DNA of 64,000 nt from Rhodamnia argentea (lineage: Eukaryota > Streptophyta > Magnoliopsida > Myrtales > Myrtaceae), in the NCBI RefSeq assembly GCF_020921035.1, contig NC_063150.1, forward strand, positions 9,176,001 through 9,240,000, written 5' to 3'. A model generated the notes under the pieces. That model searched no databases. It was not told the origin of the DNA and worked only from the letters and a program-made list of their open reading frames with translations. The position numbers and the translations under genes were made by a program. The first letter of the stretch is position 1; every line of letters starts with the position of its first letter. Below are positions 1 to 11,123 of this stretch, one piece after another.

Positions 1-70
1 TATGTTTAGGACTTTTTTGATAATCCTTCCTTTGACAAACACCCTATTTTCAACTCGAAATCGTATATCT
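1..70 (+). repeat. Right end of a dispersed inverted-repeat element
   Basis: The first bases ('gtttaggacttttttgataa') match the outer right end of elements at about 25860-25905 and 27365-27400. The rest of this copy lies outside the window. Bases 71-475 show no gene. Confidence 0.4.
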
Positions 71-475
71 ATACCCGTGCAAAAGGGACTAGGGATAAAC
101 GATTCAATGTATATTTTTATGTACTCGCAGGTCTTGTATTGGATTTATTATGAATTTCAAACATTTATCGGTCGAAATGTATTGTTTCTTTTTTACTTTT
201 TTCTTAAAATTTAAAAGCCATTATCAAATAATGTCCACATTTGTGATTGGCTAGAGCTATTACGATGTGGAAGTAGACGAGGCAAGTGTTCCGATCCTCC
301 ATTTAGCCTTATTTCCAATGCGGGTTCTCCACTCTTTGACATTCCCTACTCTTCTCATGTTCGTCGTTCCACCCATGTAAGTCAAATCTTCTACCCGGAT
401 TCGTTATTTCCATTGTTATTCTACTATTGCTTCTTTTCACAAGCCACGCACGTATAGAGAAGCTACTACTATTCC

Positions 476-2060
476 TCTTTGGCAGCATGCAATGACAGAT
501 AAGATGCAGGCTTTAGGCAAACCACGTACTGGTAATTTAGTTGATTTGTTTCTTGGTAAGTCTGATGTTGGTTGTTTATGGACGTCTAAGGTTAAAATGA
601 AGTCAAATGGCACCATGGACCGCTACAAAGCTAGGCCAATAGCGAAAGGCTTTACTTAGAGATATTGAATTTGACTATAAAGAGACCTTTGCTCTTGTTA
701 CGCGCCTTACTTTCGTTCGCATTCTTCTTGTGTTGCTATGGTAAAGTGCAGGTTTCTTTTCCGCATGGATCTCAAAAATGCAATCATACGATAGCAATCT
801 CGTCGAAGAAGTCTACATGATACATTTCCTTGGTCACACTCGTCCTCCCGACAAGTTGAGTCAATTACGTCGAACATTATATTGCTTGTTATTAGGATGT
901 ACATGTGAGTTGTATTAAAAAATATCACACGTTGAAGAATTGATGTGTTGTAGAGAAGTTAATATATCTTAATTTGCCCATAGCTCATTGGCTTAAGCTT
1001 TTACGTGAATGTGGATCCAACTGAATATATTAACAAGCTTAGATTTGAGCTCATTCTTGGTGATCTCTCCAGGTAAAAGGTATCGAGTTTCTGATACACG
1101 CTTCCTAACACTTGTAATAGGCTCCTTGTTTATGGTATTATAAATTTAGATCAACCATGGAATCTCTTGGTTTTAAATTCAATCTGTATCACCATGCTCT
1201 TTTTATTCGAAAAACATCTCGTGAATCTAATAAGCTGCTCTTGTATGTGGATGACATGGTTATTACTGGAGATTTCTATTGCATTTCAAAATTCCAACAA
1301 TTTCTCAGTCAACAGTTTAAAATGAACGATCATGGGCGACTCATCTACTTTTTAGGCTTGGATGTTACTTCATATTCCTCTCTTATTATTTTTTTCAAGC
1401 CAGTCACTAACAAGGTCGCTCCTAATCTTATTGAGACCGATGTCAAATTTGATGCCAAAGATAGGACTTTTCTTCGAACCGATACATAGTTGGTGGACAG
1501 TCTTATCTCCTACTGTTACTCCTCCTGAAACCACTAATGTTGTTTATGTGTCAATTATTTCATGATAAAAAGTCACAACCGGCTCATTTTTTTTGTTGTC
1601 CTTCGAATTCTTCGCTACGTCAAGGTTATTTTATTTCACAATCTTCACTTTTTTTTCGCACGCTATCTTGAAGTTGACTTCTTATTCTTATGCTAGCTGG
1701 GCTGGTGACCTCTAGTATCGTTGCTCCACTACAAACTATTGCTTTTTTCCTTGGTAACTCTCTTAATTTATGGCATAGCAAGAAACGGGCCACTATCGAT
1801 CGGTCTAGTTCAGAAGCACAATATTGCACTCTTATGTTATGGTTGAAATAATTATTGGAAGGCATGAGATACCGTCATAATGGAGGAACCGTAATTTGCT
1901 GTGACGATCGGACTACTCTCCATATAACTCACGATAAAGTTTTCCACGAGTGCACCAAACGCAATGAAATCATCATTAGGTAGCGTGTGTGTTTTGACGT
2001 TGTACGATTGGTCTACATCTCACTTTCCTTACTAGAGTGCTGAAATTTTCATCGAGGCAC
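476..2060 (+). mobile_element. Decayed Ty1/copia retrotransposon (RT and RNase H remnants)
   Basis: Broken pieces of a copia polyprotein lie in order on the plus strand. Around 490-660 the translation matches the start of the reverse transcriptase domain (motif RYKARPIAKGFT). Around 675-745 comes DYKETFALVTRLTFVR. From 1157 a longer open stretch has the catalytic core YVDDM (about 1236-1260) and YFLGLDV. Around 1690-2040 an RNase H-like region follows (RRSTTNYCFFLG; SSSEAQYC; HECTKRNEIII, a degenerate form of the usual HQRTKHIEI). Stop codons and frameshifts break every segment, so the element is inactive. The gag, protease and integrase parts and both LTRs were not recognised. The reverse transcriptase is also split by an unrelated repeat at about 897-1110. 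Confidence 0.85.
897..1110 (+). repeat. Short dispersed repeat nested in the copia element
   Basis: About 210 bp interrupt the copia reverse transcriptase. The segment runs from 'acatgtgagttgta' through 'gcccatagctcattggctta' to 'ggtatcgag'. Related copies lie at about 47905-48090 and 48130-48365 (same strand) and, inverted, at 57495-57660 and 57770-57960. Copia coding similarity stops before it (RRTLYCL) and resumes after it (RSTMESLGF). Similar 11-12 bp sequences flank it (885-896 and 1111-1121) and may be target-site duplications. Confidence 0.6.
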
Positions 2061-2299
2061 AATCACCTTTGTATTGGGCATTATCTTCCGTGATTGATAT
2101 GATTAATTAAGTTGCAATTGATGTTGTAATACTCTGTTACTTTCGATAGCCATCCCGTAAAACTTATAACTAAGCTCATGTACTCTTCGATATGATATAT
2201 CGACATATAGAAAATATTTTCGTTTTCGTTTTCTGCATTATTCTTGTCTATGGAGGAACATATGATATGGCCTCGTGAAAAAAAATGAAAGCTGCCGTT

Positions 2300-3770
2300 G
2301 TTGGTAGTACCATGTTCATGTGAGCTGGTTACTACAACCGTTAGACCTCGTAGATTTTTGACGTAATATCCACCTTAGGATTTCCTGAAAACGGGATCTA
2401 TTTGGGAGTCTACCCTACTTTGGTTTGTTGGTTTGCCCGGGCACGAAGGAGAAAACACTCTTTTTCGAAACGGTGTCGGACCACTAGATTCGATCAAGTA
2501 TTGGAGCCTGTGGGTGTTAACTAAAACCCGAAAACCGACCAATCGAATCGATAAGTTTGGTTCATTGGTTTTTCGAATTTTTTTTTTTTTTTTTTTGGTA
2601 TTGGAGCCTAATGGGTGTTAATTAAAACCCGAAAACCGAACAAATCGAATCGATAAGTTTCCGCCATCAACACTTGTCATCTCCAGAACAAAATTTCTGT
2701 TTCCGATAATCAAGGCGAGGCTTTTAAGACCCAGTGAAGCCCAAAAGGCACTCTAGTCCGAATTTTAGGATTCGGTGCACAATCACAACGAAGTAAAGCG
2801 TAGCGAAAAAGAGAACATCGAGACACGAGATTTTATCCGGGTTCATTGTTAAACTAGGACTACGTCCAAGACATGATTTCACTATAATCGGCATCTCTCA
2901 TTTCTCGTTACATCGCTCAATTACAAGCAAAAAAAAGTATTTATAGCAACAACTATTCACGAGCACAAGCTCAAATTACAATTAAAAAATTATAGGCTCA
3001 AACTATAAAAACCCTCCGGTGTCTAGGAGGCGTTGCCCCCTTGAGACCTCTGCTCACGTGCTTTTCTGTTGTTGGAAAGTATGAATTACACCCCAACAGC
3101 AAAATGATAATTCTCATGAACGACCGTATTCTCCTTTTGACTAATAGATTCTGAAGTTTAGCCTCCCTTTCTACCTAATGTTGCTTTTGCCATTAGATGA
3201 AAGATTTCCATTTCTCTTAACTAATAACCATGACAGAGTTTGCTAATTTTGTTCTTAAGTTTAGCTAAATTACAGATTTTGTGTTGCATTTCATTTAATT
3301 GTGATTATACTCCTCTATTTTCCATGGGTGTGTTGAATTGAACATTCTTTGGTTAGTTTCCATTTCACAGTAAAGTCTTGCCAGCATCTCTGCTCCAAAT
3401 GCTATTTGCTGCATAACAAAAGCAGTCCAAATACTGGTAGATCCAATTGAGTTTTGTAATAAGACATATATCATCACATATTATTACATCATATAAGTTG
3501 ACAAATGAGCTAGTTTTGCTCAAACCTTGAAGTATATAAACACTCACATGCCCATATATTTGTGTGATACAAAACGATATTACACCCATATAGAATAAGA
3601 GAAATTCTAACATGGGGAAGATCATGGGAATGTTTAACTTAACCTCGCAATTAGTACGCGATAACAAATCAAAATCAATATTAGAAATGCTTTTTTTCTC
3701 CCTGCCATTTCGTGGCATTTTCTTTATATGTCCTTTGGTGTTTTTAAGTTTCTCGAAATTTTTCGATGTT
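2300..3770. other. Intergenic stretch with an imperfect tandem duplication
   Basis: No gene is recognised between the copia remnant and the 3' end of the PERK gene. A roughly 100-bp unit starting at 2498 is partly repeated from 2598. Both copies carry 'gtattggagcct' and 'aaaacccgaaaaccga', and end in 'cgataagttt'. They are separated by a poly-T run (2579-2596). The short open frames at 3295-3718 show no family signature. Confidence 0.6.
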
Positions 3771-5542
3771 CTAGGCTTTGTTTGGTGAGCGACTCATCTC
3801 CCTAGACTCGCCGCTTGAAGCCCCGTAGTCGCTGCTTCCGAAGTCTTGGCTAGACAAAGCGACCTTCCTGAACCTCTTCATGTCGGCATTGTACGAGCTC
3901 GCGTCGTAGTCAGAGCTGCTATTTGTGCCGAACACCGAGCTCTGGCCGGGCCTCACTCCCTCATTCAGGTCGTCCAAGGACACATCTCCGTCGAGCGCTC
4001 TCACGATCTGCAAACCACATAATGGTTGTTCACATGTATAGAATTGCTCTTTCACCATCCCAATTTGAGATGGATGACTTTTAGGCAATCTCATGAGAAG
4101 CAACGGCCGAATTAAGGAGTTATTATTGCTTGGCTTTGGTAATCTTTTCTTCACAAGATCTTAAACAAAGGATGCAGGATAGAGAACTTTAGCAGGAAAT
4201 TTCAGGTGATATAGTATATAGACCATATGAAAGGTCAAATGGATTAAATTGACAACTCTAGAACGCTTAAGCTGAAATTATTGAGCATCTGATAAATGAT
4301 AATCCCAGAAAGGACATATCTGAGGAACAGTTATAAATAGATCGGAACTTTTTGAAGTGAAAAATGACTTGGAAATGTAAGTGAAATTGAGAAGAGACTG
4401 CATAAATTCTTCCTAGTATGAAGTATGAAGTCATAGAGAAGGAGATTTCACGGAGAGAAGTTTCGAACCTGACTCATTCTTGGGCGCTTCTTTGCAGAAT
4501 GACGAATGCTAGCACTAGCGCAAGCGACCATGCGAGCCATCTCGTGGGGGTTGAAATTGTTCTCCAACCTTGGGTCCACCAGTTCATCGTAGTTCCCGTG
4601 GTCCAATGCTTCCGTTAGAAGCGGTCGAGCCTGAAGCACAAGAAAATTCAAGATTTGAGTGTCTCCTCGAGTACAGTGAGAAATCAACCAGCTAAAGCTT
4701 TCTGCGTAAAAGTTGAGCATCGCCAACAAGTTTGTTACTGGAAAGTCGCTAAAACAGATGACCTTTGGCTTATACGGTCGAAAAAATCACGTTGCAATGG
4801 AGTTTTGCTGAGTTACATTATCACGTTTCAGAATTTGTCATTGTTCTTGCTTAACACAATGCATGTCTATTGATGATTTGAGAACAAGAATGATAAAGTG
4901 GAAATCATACTGAGGAATGATTCAGAAGCAGCATACCCAGTCCACTAAGCTATCCTCCATAACATTATGTATATCCACCGGTCTTCGTCCGGTAATTATT
5001 TCCAAGAGCATAACTCCGAAAGAGAAAACATCAGACTTCTCCGTCAACTTGCCACTCGACGCATATTCTGGTGCCAGATACCTGCATTAGAGAGAATTAA
5101 ACAACAGGCACTCTAAGTAGACTCGCTATGAGTTGAAAGATCAGTAGCCCGTCTCGTGAAAGTCAGTCATACACAACAAATCCTTCATAGTAGACTTGAC
5201 ATGGCAATTCGTATAACGAGACAAACAATAATCTCTCACCCAAATGTTCCCATGACACGCGTAGAGACATGAGTGTAATTGTCGGAGGACAATTTTGCTA
5301 ATCCGAAATCAGCCACCTGGAAGGAAAACATCAAACACCATAGTTACATGAGACTATCAATTGCACCAGATGGTTCAATTACAGATGCAAAAAGTACCAT
5401 GTCAACCACACATGATTGTAGCTAACAACATTACCATAGCTTCAAAGTTGTTGTCCAGGAGGATATTAGCGGCTTTAATGTCGCGGTGAATAATGCGAGG
5501 ATGGCCTGCACAAATATTTGTGTAAAAGACACATCCACGCCC

Positions 5543-5584
<42 letters not shown>

Positions 5585-7640
5585 AACAGTCTTCATGAAG
5601 GTAAGCAAGTCCTTTAGCAGATCCTAGTGCAATTCGAAGCCTAGTTGCCCAGTCCATCACTGGATCATCCCCTGGGATGACCATAGATGCCATAGATTAA
5701 CATGAGAATGGAAAATTGACCCAGATTTCTTTGAGATGACATAAAAATTTATTGTTTTGTTTAAGATTGTTGATCCCATAAACCTTTTTCTTTCTGCACA
5801 TCATTGACCTTCCACTGAATTGCGAAAATACCTTTCGATGATTCACAACTTAGAGAAAGGTACTTTTTACCAATCGCTCCATGATCGAGAATGATTTCCC
5901 ATCTTAGAAATTGATTGAAGGTGGACTGTGTCTGATGAATTGTTTAGATCTCGTGCATTGTGATTTGATAGAGAAAACTCACGGTAAAGATGAAACTCCA
6001 AGGTCTTGTTAGGAACAAACTCGTAGACCAGCATTCTCTGTCCGCCGGCAATGCAATACCCAACAAGCGACACGAGATGGCGATGATGGACCCTGCTAAT
6101 GATCTCCACTTCAGCTTGAAACTCTCTCTCTCCTTGACCGCTTCCTGATTTGAGGCTCTTCACGGCGACCTCCTTGCCGTTGGGCAACACCCCCTTGTGC
6201 ACATAGCCGAACCCGCCCTGACCCAACATGTTGGCCTGTGCGAACCCACCAGTCGCGACGGCCAGCTCATCATATGTGAAGGTGCTGCTGTTGAAGCCGA
6301 GGGCAAGGCCCGGCGACGGAGGGGGCAGCGGCGGGTGGTGGCGCGGGCCTGAGTAGCCGGAGCTCATGTCGCCACTGCTCATCATCGGTGGAGGGGGAGG
6401 CGGTGCCAGCCAGCCGCCTCCGCCTGGGGGCCCCATGCCAGGCGGTTGGTTGAGCTTGACTACATGGTCGGATGTGGGGTTACTGTTGTGCCAGTTCGGG
6501 TGTTGTGAGCTCTGGTAGTAATCATGACCAACTGCATGATCAAAGATACAGAAGCAGGAATTGGAATCTTCTAACGATTACAGATGAATGTTAAACAATT
6601 TGATGTGTGATCAGCTTCTTGATGATTAAATGGAACTTCTTTAGTCATTAATGGCTTTTGAAGTATTTGCAAGGACATTGATCCATGGCAATTAAAGAGA
6701 GGGAAACAGACTTGTAATAGATTCAACATCCGCCATTGATAAATCGACCAGATCTACATTGTAGTTTTCTAATTGGACCTCCCAAGTGTACATAAGAAAT
6801 TTTTACGACTAGGGACGGAACAAGAAAATCCTTGCTTATGAGATTTTGGAATCAAGTTCCTGCGCGAGTAAATAATACCGAGATATACACTATATGCAAT
6901 GCGTACGCTTTTGGTCAATATATTATTAGCATGCAAAGCGTTCTTAGTTTTTCAGAAAAGAGACATTGAAGAGGATTTGCATGCAAGATCTCACAATTGT
7001 TTGTAGCATGGGAAGAACATATAAAGGGTAAGCTTTATAACTGACCTTTGTGACCAAGAGAATGATCCATGTAATAATGCATCTCGTCACGCTTCTTCTT
7101 CTTCTTCCTCACGGCACACGCGATACAGATAGCAATAAAAATAATGAGAACCAACCCCAATCCGATGGAGACTCCAATTATCATTGGCAAGTTGCTCGAC
7201 GACGACGATGATGATGAAGAAGAAGAAGAGGAAGATGAAGATGAAGATGATGTCGTAGGCGTCCGGTGTGCAGGCGGAGGTGGAGGCGACAATGCCTTGG
7301 TACTCGGCGGTGGTGGCGGAGCTAAGGATGAAGAACGCGGTGGGGGCGAAACAGAGCCACTGCTGGAGCTAGTACTCGGAGGCGGCGCTGGAGGAGAATT
7401 GTTGTCGTTGGAAGGTGGTGGCGCAGATGAAGACGATTCATCAGAGGGAGATGGAGGTGGGGACAAGGCAGGGGACGGCGGTGATGAATCCGAGGGTGAT
7501 GACTCTGGGGGTGAGGATGCTGCCGGGGCCGGTGGGGAGGACGAGTCGGAATCGTCACCATCTGACGATTTGGGAGGTGGTGGAGCAGTGGCAGAAGATG
7601 GGGAATCCGGCGACGGAGCGGTCTCGTTTGATGAAGACAT
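3771..7640 (-). CDS. Proline-rich extensin-like receptor kinase (PERK family)
   Basis: Eight coding exons: 7640-7046, 6531-5983, 5671-5588, 5505-5435, 5316-5240, 5081-4937, 4630-4469, 4007-3771, giving 639 residues. The N-terminal third is an extracellular Ser/Pro-rich domain with many SPPP and PPPP blocks, ending in a run of about 22 serines. One membrane segment follows (about residues 150-178, [20 protein letters not shown]) and then a KKKKKRDE stop-transfer. The kinase domain keeps the glycine loop [12 protein letters not shown], catalytic Lys in [27 protein letters not shown] and YLAPEYAS, so it should be an active RD kinase. PERKs are plasma-membrane Ser/Thr kinases thought to sense the cell wall through their proline-rich ectodomain. 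Length and exon pattern suit the PERK4/5/6/7 branch; I cannot choose one. The start is the first Met ahead of the proline-rich domain. Confidence 0.93.
5544..5582. repeat. (AG)n microsatellite inside an 82-bp PERK intron
   Basis: The intron between PERK exons 3 and 4 (5587-5506) is only 82 bp. A 39-bp AG run, TC on the gene strand, starts a few bases after its GTTAGT donor. Nearly half the intron is therefore a variable-length repeat. Confidence 0.9.
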
Positions 7641-7740
7641 TTTATTGTCTGTGGTGGATCATCAACTTCCCGCTCGGCTTTCTAAGAGGAAACCTCCACT
7701 ACTCCTGCAACTGCCCACCTCTGTGATCGACGACCCCTGA

Positions 7741-8434
7741 GAGGAAGATTGCATGACATGACATGAACAGAAGGGCAAAAGAGGCGAAAATAGCTCCCGT
7801 GCAACAGAAGCATTTTCATTAAGAGAACAATTGTCAACGTACTCAAGTCCCTCAGAAAGTTAATTGTTAAAGAGAATGCACAATGTTCAAGCGCAATTAT
7901 CGAGGGTTTCGAATCTAAATTGTTGGATGCTCCCGCGTTTGCATCCTTTGAATCAACATTAAAGGAAATGAAAAAGTTTAAGAGTCCTTAAGTGATTGCA
8001 GAATTTCAAGATCAAATTCCACCTCCTAAAGAAAGAAAGAAGATAATTTTGCTCAGGTAACACCACACAATCAGATGGGAGAACGATTTGAAAACGAATG
8101 AAGTTTCTGATGCGAGAAAATGGTTCTCTACACATTTTCGACAAATGCGCGAAGCACATTGCCCCGAGAAAGATGGCGATTTTCTTCCATTCCTATTACA
8201 GTTTATAAAAGTGCTCAAAGGGCGTGCCTAGCGACGACAAAACAATGCCGACTAAACACACAGTCATTGCAAGGAGATAACAAAATGGGGGATCACTAGA
8301 TGTGCTTCCAATTGCAAATGGTTTCCTTTACTTTTCCTGCAATGATTTAGGTTGAATAACTTAAAGGGGGGGTATAGATACTTTTGCAGTATCTTCCATG
8401 GAGATGGAAGAAGAATATCAAAAGAGTAGCGTAC
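7741..8434 (-). other. Predicted 5' leader intron of the PERK gene
   Basis: On the minus strand a donor-like CCAG|GTACGC occurs at 8435/8434. An acceptor-like TTCCTCTCAG ends at 7741, shortly upstream of the PERK start codon. Together they would remove 694 bp and join a GA-rich leader (8435 to about 8750) to the coding exon. Based on splice-site look only; transcripts would decide. Confidence 0.4.
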
Positions 8435-8565
8435 CTGGACAAAACGAAAAAGGAGAGTTGTGACTCAGAGGAACGAGGAGGAAAAGGTGAAGCATAGTGA
8501 TGGTTGCATCTTAGATAGAGAAACCCCCATCACCATCATCTCCTCTTCCTTCCTACAAAGGAGGG

Positions 8566-8627
8566 CCTCTCTCTCTCTCTCCCTCTCCCTCTCCCTCTCC
8601 CTCTCCCCCCCTCCCTCTCTCTCCAAC
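8566..8627. repeat. CT/GA-rich simple repeat in the PERK leader or promoter
   Basis: A run of CT and CCTCTC units, read as GAGAGG on the PERK strand. It lies about 930-990 bp upstream of the PERK start codon, in what may be its 5' leader. GA-rich tracts are common in plant leaders and promoters. Confidence 0.7.
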
Positions 8628-8759
8628 CCTTGTCTTTTGCCACCTCTAGTTTTGGAGCCTTGTCTGTTATTTCTGTTACCATTTCCTGGCCGAGGTTTTG
8701 TCTTCCCTTCTTTGGACGCCCACGTTGGCGAAAGGAGATACTGGGGAAAATTTTGAGTT

Positions 8760-10152
8760 GATTGAGGTTTCGTCGGTGAGTGATTTTAAGCATAATACCA
8801 AGCTATCCCCCTTAAAGAATTGAACCCCGCTCACAGTTTCTTAGTTTCAACTCAGGCGTGAAATTGCAAATTTACCTTTCCTTTATACACTCTTTATACA
8901 CTCCCTTTAATGGAAAATGAATAGGTACGGTACTGAAAATCCTTCGGTATGGTATCAAAGAGGCCGGATGCCTCGTGGATTCGCATGCCAGGCACTGTAG
9001 TCATAGCTTGTCCAATCTCTACTAAACCCCGACATCAATTAGACCAAGACTAAACATATCACGAAACCCGAATCATTCTATTAGTATAAGTCAACCACAG
9101 ACGAAGTTCATCTCTTTGCATATAGCTCCGTGTCACGTCATATTTCACTCGGGTAGGTTTGAATGCCCACCGCCAATGACCCGCAATTGACGAGATGGCA
9201 TTTCATGGAAGTGACTAGTAAACAGATTCAGGTTGAGACCCTAATTTTCGTTACTCTGACGATGAACAGATGGCTAGTTTGATGTGTTAGCCAATTGGAA
9301 GGCCAGGTAGACATTCTACGAATTTGGCAACAGCAGGTACGATCAGTTCAAGGTTGGTACTATATGCCATGCATGAGGGTAGCCGGTTTTTAATCCTAAA
9401 GTAGCACATGGTAACGAATCCGTGTCCTTCCAACGAAGTGAGCATTTGGTCCACCAGAGTAGTAAATCATTATATGGAAGCTCTCACGGTTAGATATCAG
9501 ATGGAAGATAAAGAAGGGAGAAGATTCTCGTTGTTACCATACCACCACGAAGGCGAACGCTGGTATTCATTAGAGGGAAGTGATTCATATCCCCGACTTC
9601 ACCATCCAAGTTGTTTTGGGCTCTCTTTTTTCGTCCCCAACAGTTCGCAGCATGCACCTCGTCACCAAGACACTACCGAAGCATTACATTCTTTTCAGCA
9701 GAATCTGGTAAAACAAGCTACAATTACAAGGGTCTACATATGATTTCTATAATACAATCAGTCTATAAGTAACAAATGCCAACCCCTCTTGACTTTTCTG
9801 GATCCAGGAACTCAAGAGCCAGCTAAGACCTCGGAAAATAGCTGGTCATATTATAGGATATCCAAAGCAATCTCAATTTTCCATCCCCAATGAATATTGC
9901 AGCACTTGCTTATCTCAAAATGCTACAGTCGGTTGTAATCAAAAGGGCATCATGCGATGCGGATTGACTTTCAAACTGAAAGTGCTAACAGGTTCTTTTC
10001 TTTTTTTTTTTTCCAAATTTTAAGAAGAAGGTGGTCATAAATTCATAATAACAACCTACACAGTAAATTTGTGACTATATAAATTATGAAGACAAAATGA
10101 CACAGCAGGGTTGCTTCTCGGTTCTCACCTTATACACTCGAATATCTCCGCA
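8760..10152. other. Intergenic stretch between PERK and PBRP
   Basis: No gene or repeat family is recognised. The part next to 10152 should hold the 3' untranslated region of PBRP. The open frame at 9408-9743 has no family signature and is treated as chance. Confidence 0.6.
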
Positions 10153-11080
10153 CTAGGCATTTCTATATTTATTTTGGATCTCAACTTCTTTCATTTCAAC
10201 ATCGTCAGGCAACCCTCTTAGCGATTCCACAAATTGTGAATTTAAAGATGACTTCGTTGAAGAGGCAAAGAATGGCCAAGCAACTGAGCTTGCACTAGCA
10301 GAGGAAGATATAGGATTTGGCTTTACAGAGCCAAAAGTGACCTTTTTCTCCTTATCTTCCTTGCCCTCAGGCCTTTGATGCTTAGACAACACCTCCTTTA
10401 TGTCTGCCGGTGAACCACCACTCTGACTTTTCTCTCCAGCTAAATTGACACCAGAAGGCCCAAAAGAAAACCAAGGCTGAATGAAAGCTTGCATCTGATT
10501 TGACAAGTGCATATCTGCTACTGTAGAGTTACCTTTACATTCAGATTCCTCCTTGCAACTGGGCCGATGGTTCATGTCAGGGACTTCATTGAACTTATTT
10601 GATTTATTGTCCGCTTTTTTATCTTTGCTTGGTTTAGCCTCCGCCTGGCTATCTTTGTCCAGTACAATTAATTCAGCTGTCTCAGCTTTGGTTGAAGTCC
10701 GGCCTGAGGTAATTGCAGTTGTTGGAAATGCCTTCTCCGGGGGTACAGCTGGAGTATAATTAGACGGTAGAAGATCATTCCAATTCTCTAGGAGCTCCTT
10801 GTAAACCTTTCGGAGAGTGACTTCAGTCAGACCAGTCACTTTACAAATTTCAGCCTGAGTTTTCCGCGTGTCTTCTAGTTGGCACGCAAGATAAATAGCA
10901 GCTGCAGAGATGCTTATCGGGTTTCTACGAGTGCAGAAGCATTTGTTTATCACGACCTCCCCAATATGAGTAGCCAATTCCTGTATTTAGAAACTAGTTA
11001 TTGCATGATTTGGTGAAAAGCAACCTTAAGGGGAAAACACATTCTAGCATCAATAAAACTCGAAAGCGGTTTTTGAACCC

Positions 11081-11123
<43 letters not shown>

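Noticed and set aside
7144..7740. Acidic open frame opposite PERK exon 1
   Set aside because: Its Asp/Glu/Gly repeats are the complement of the Ser/Pro codons of the PERK ectodomain.
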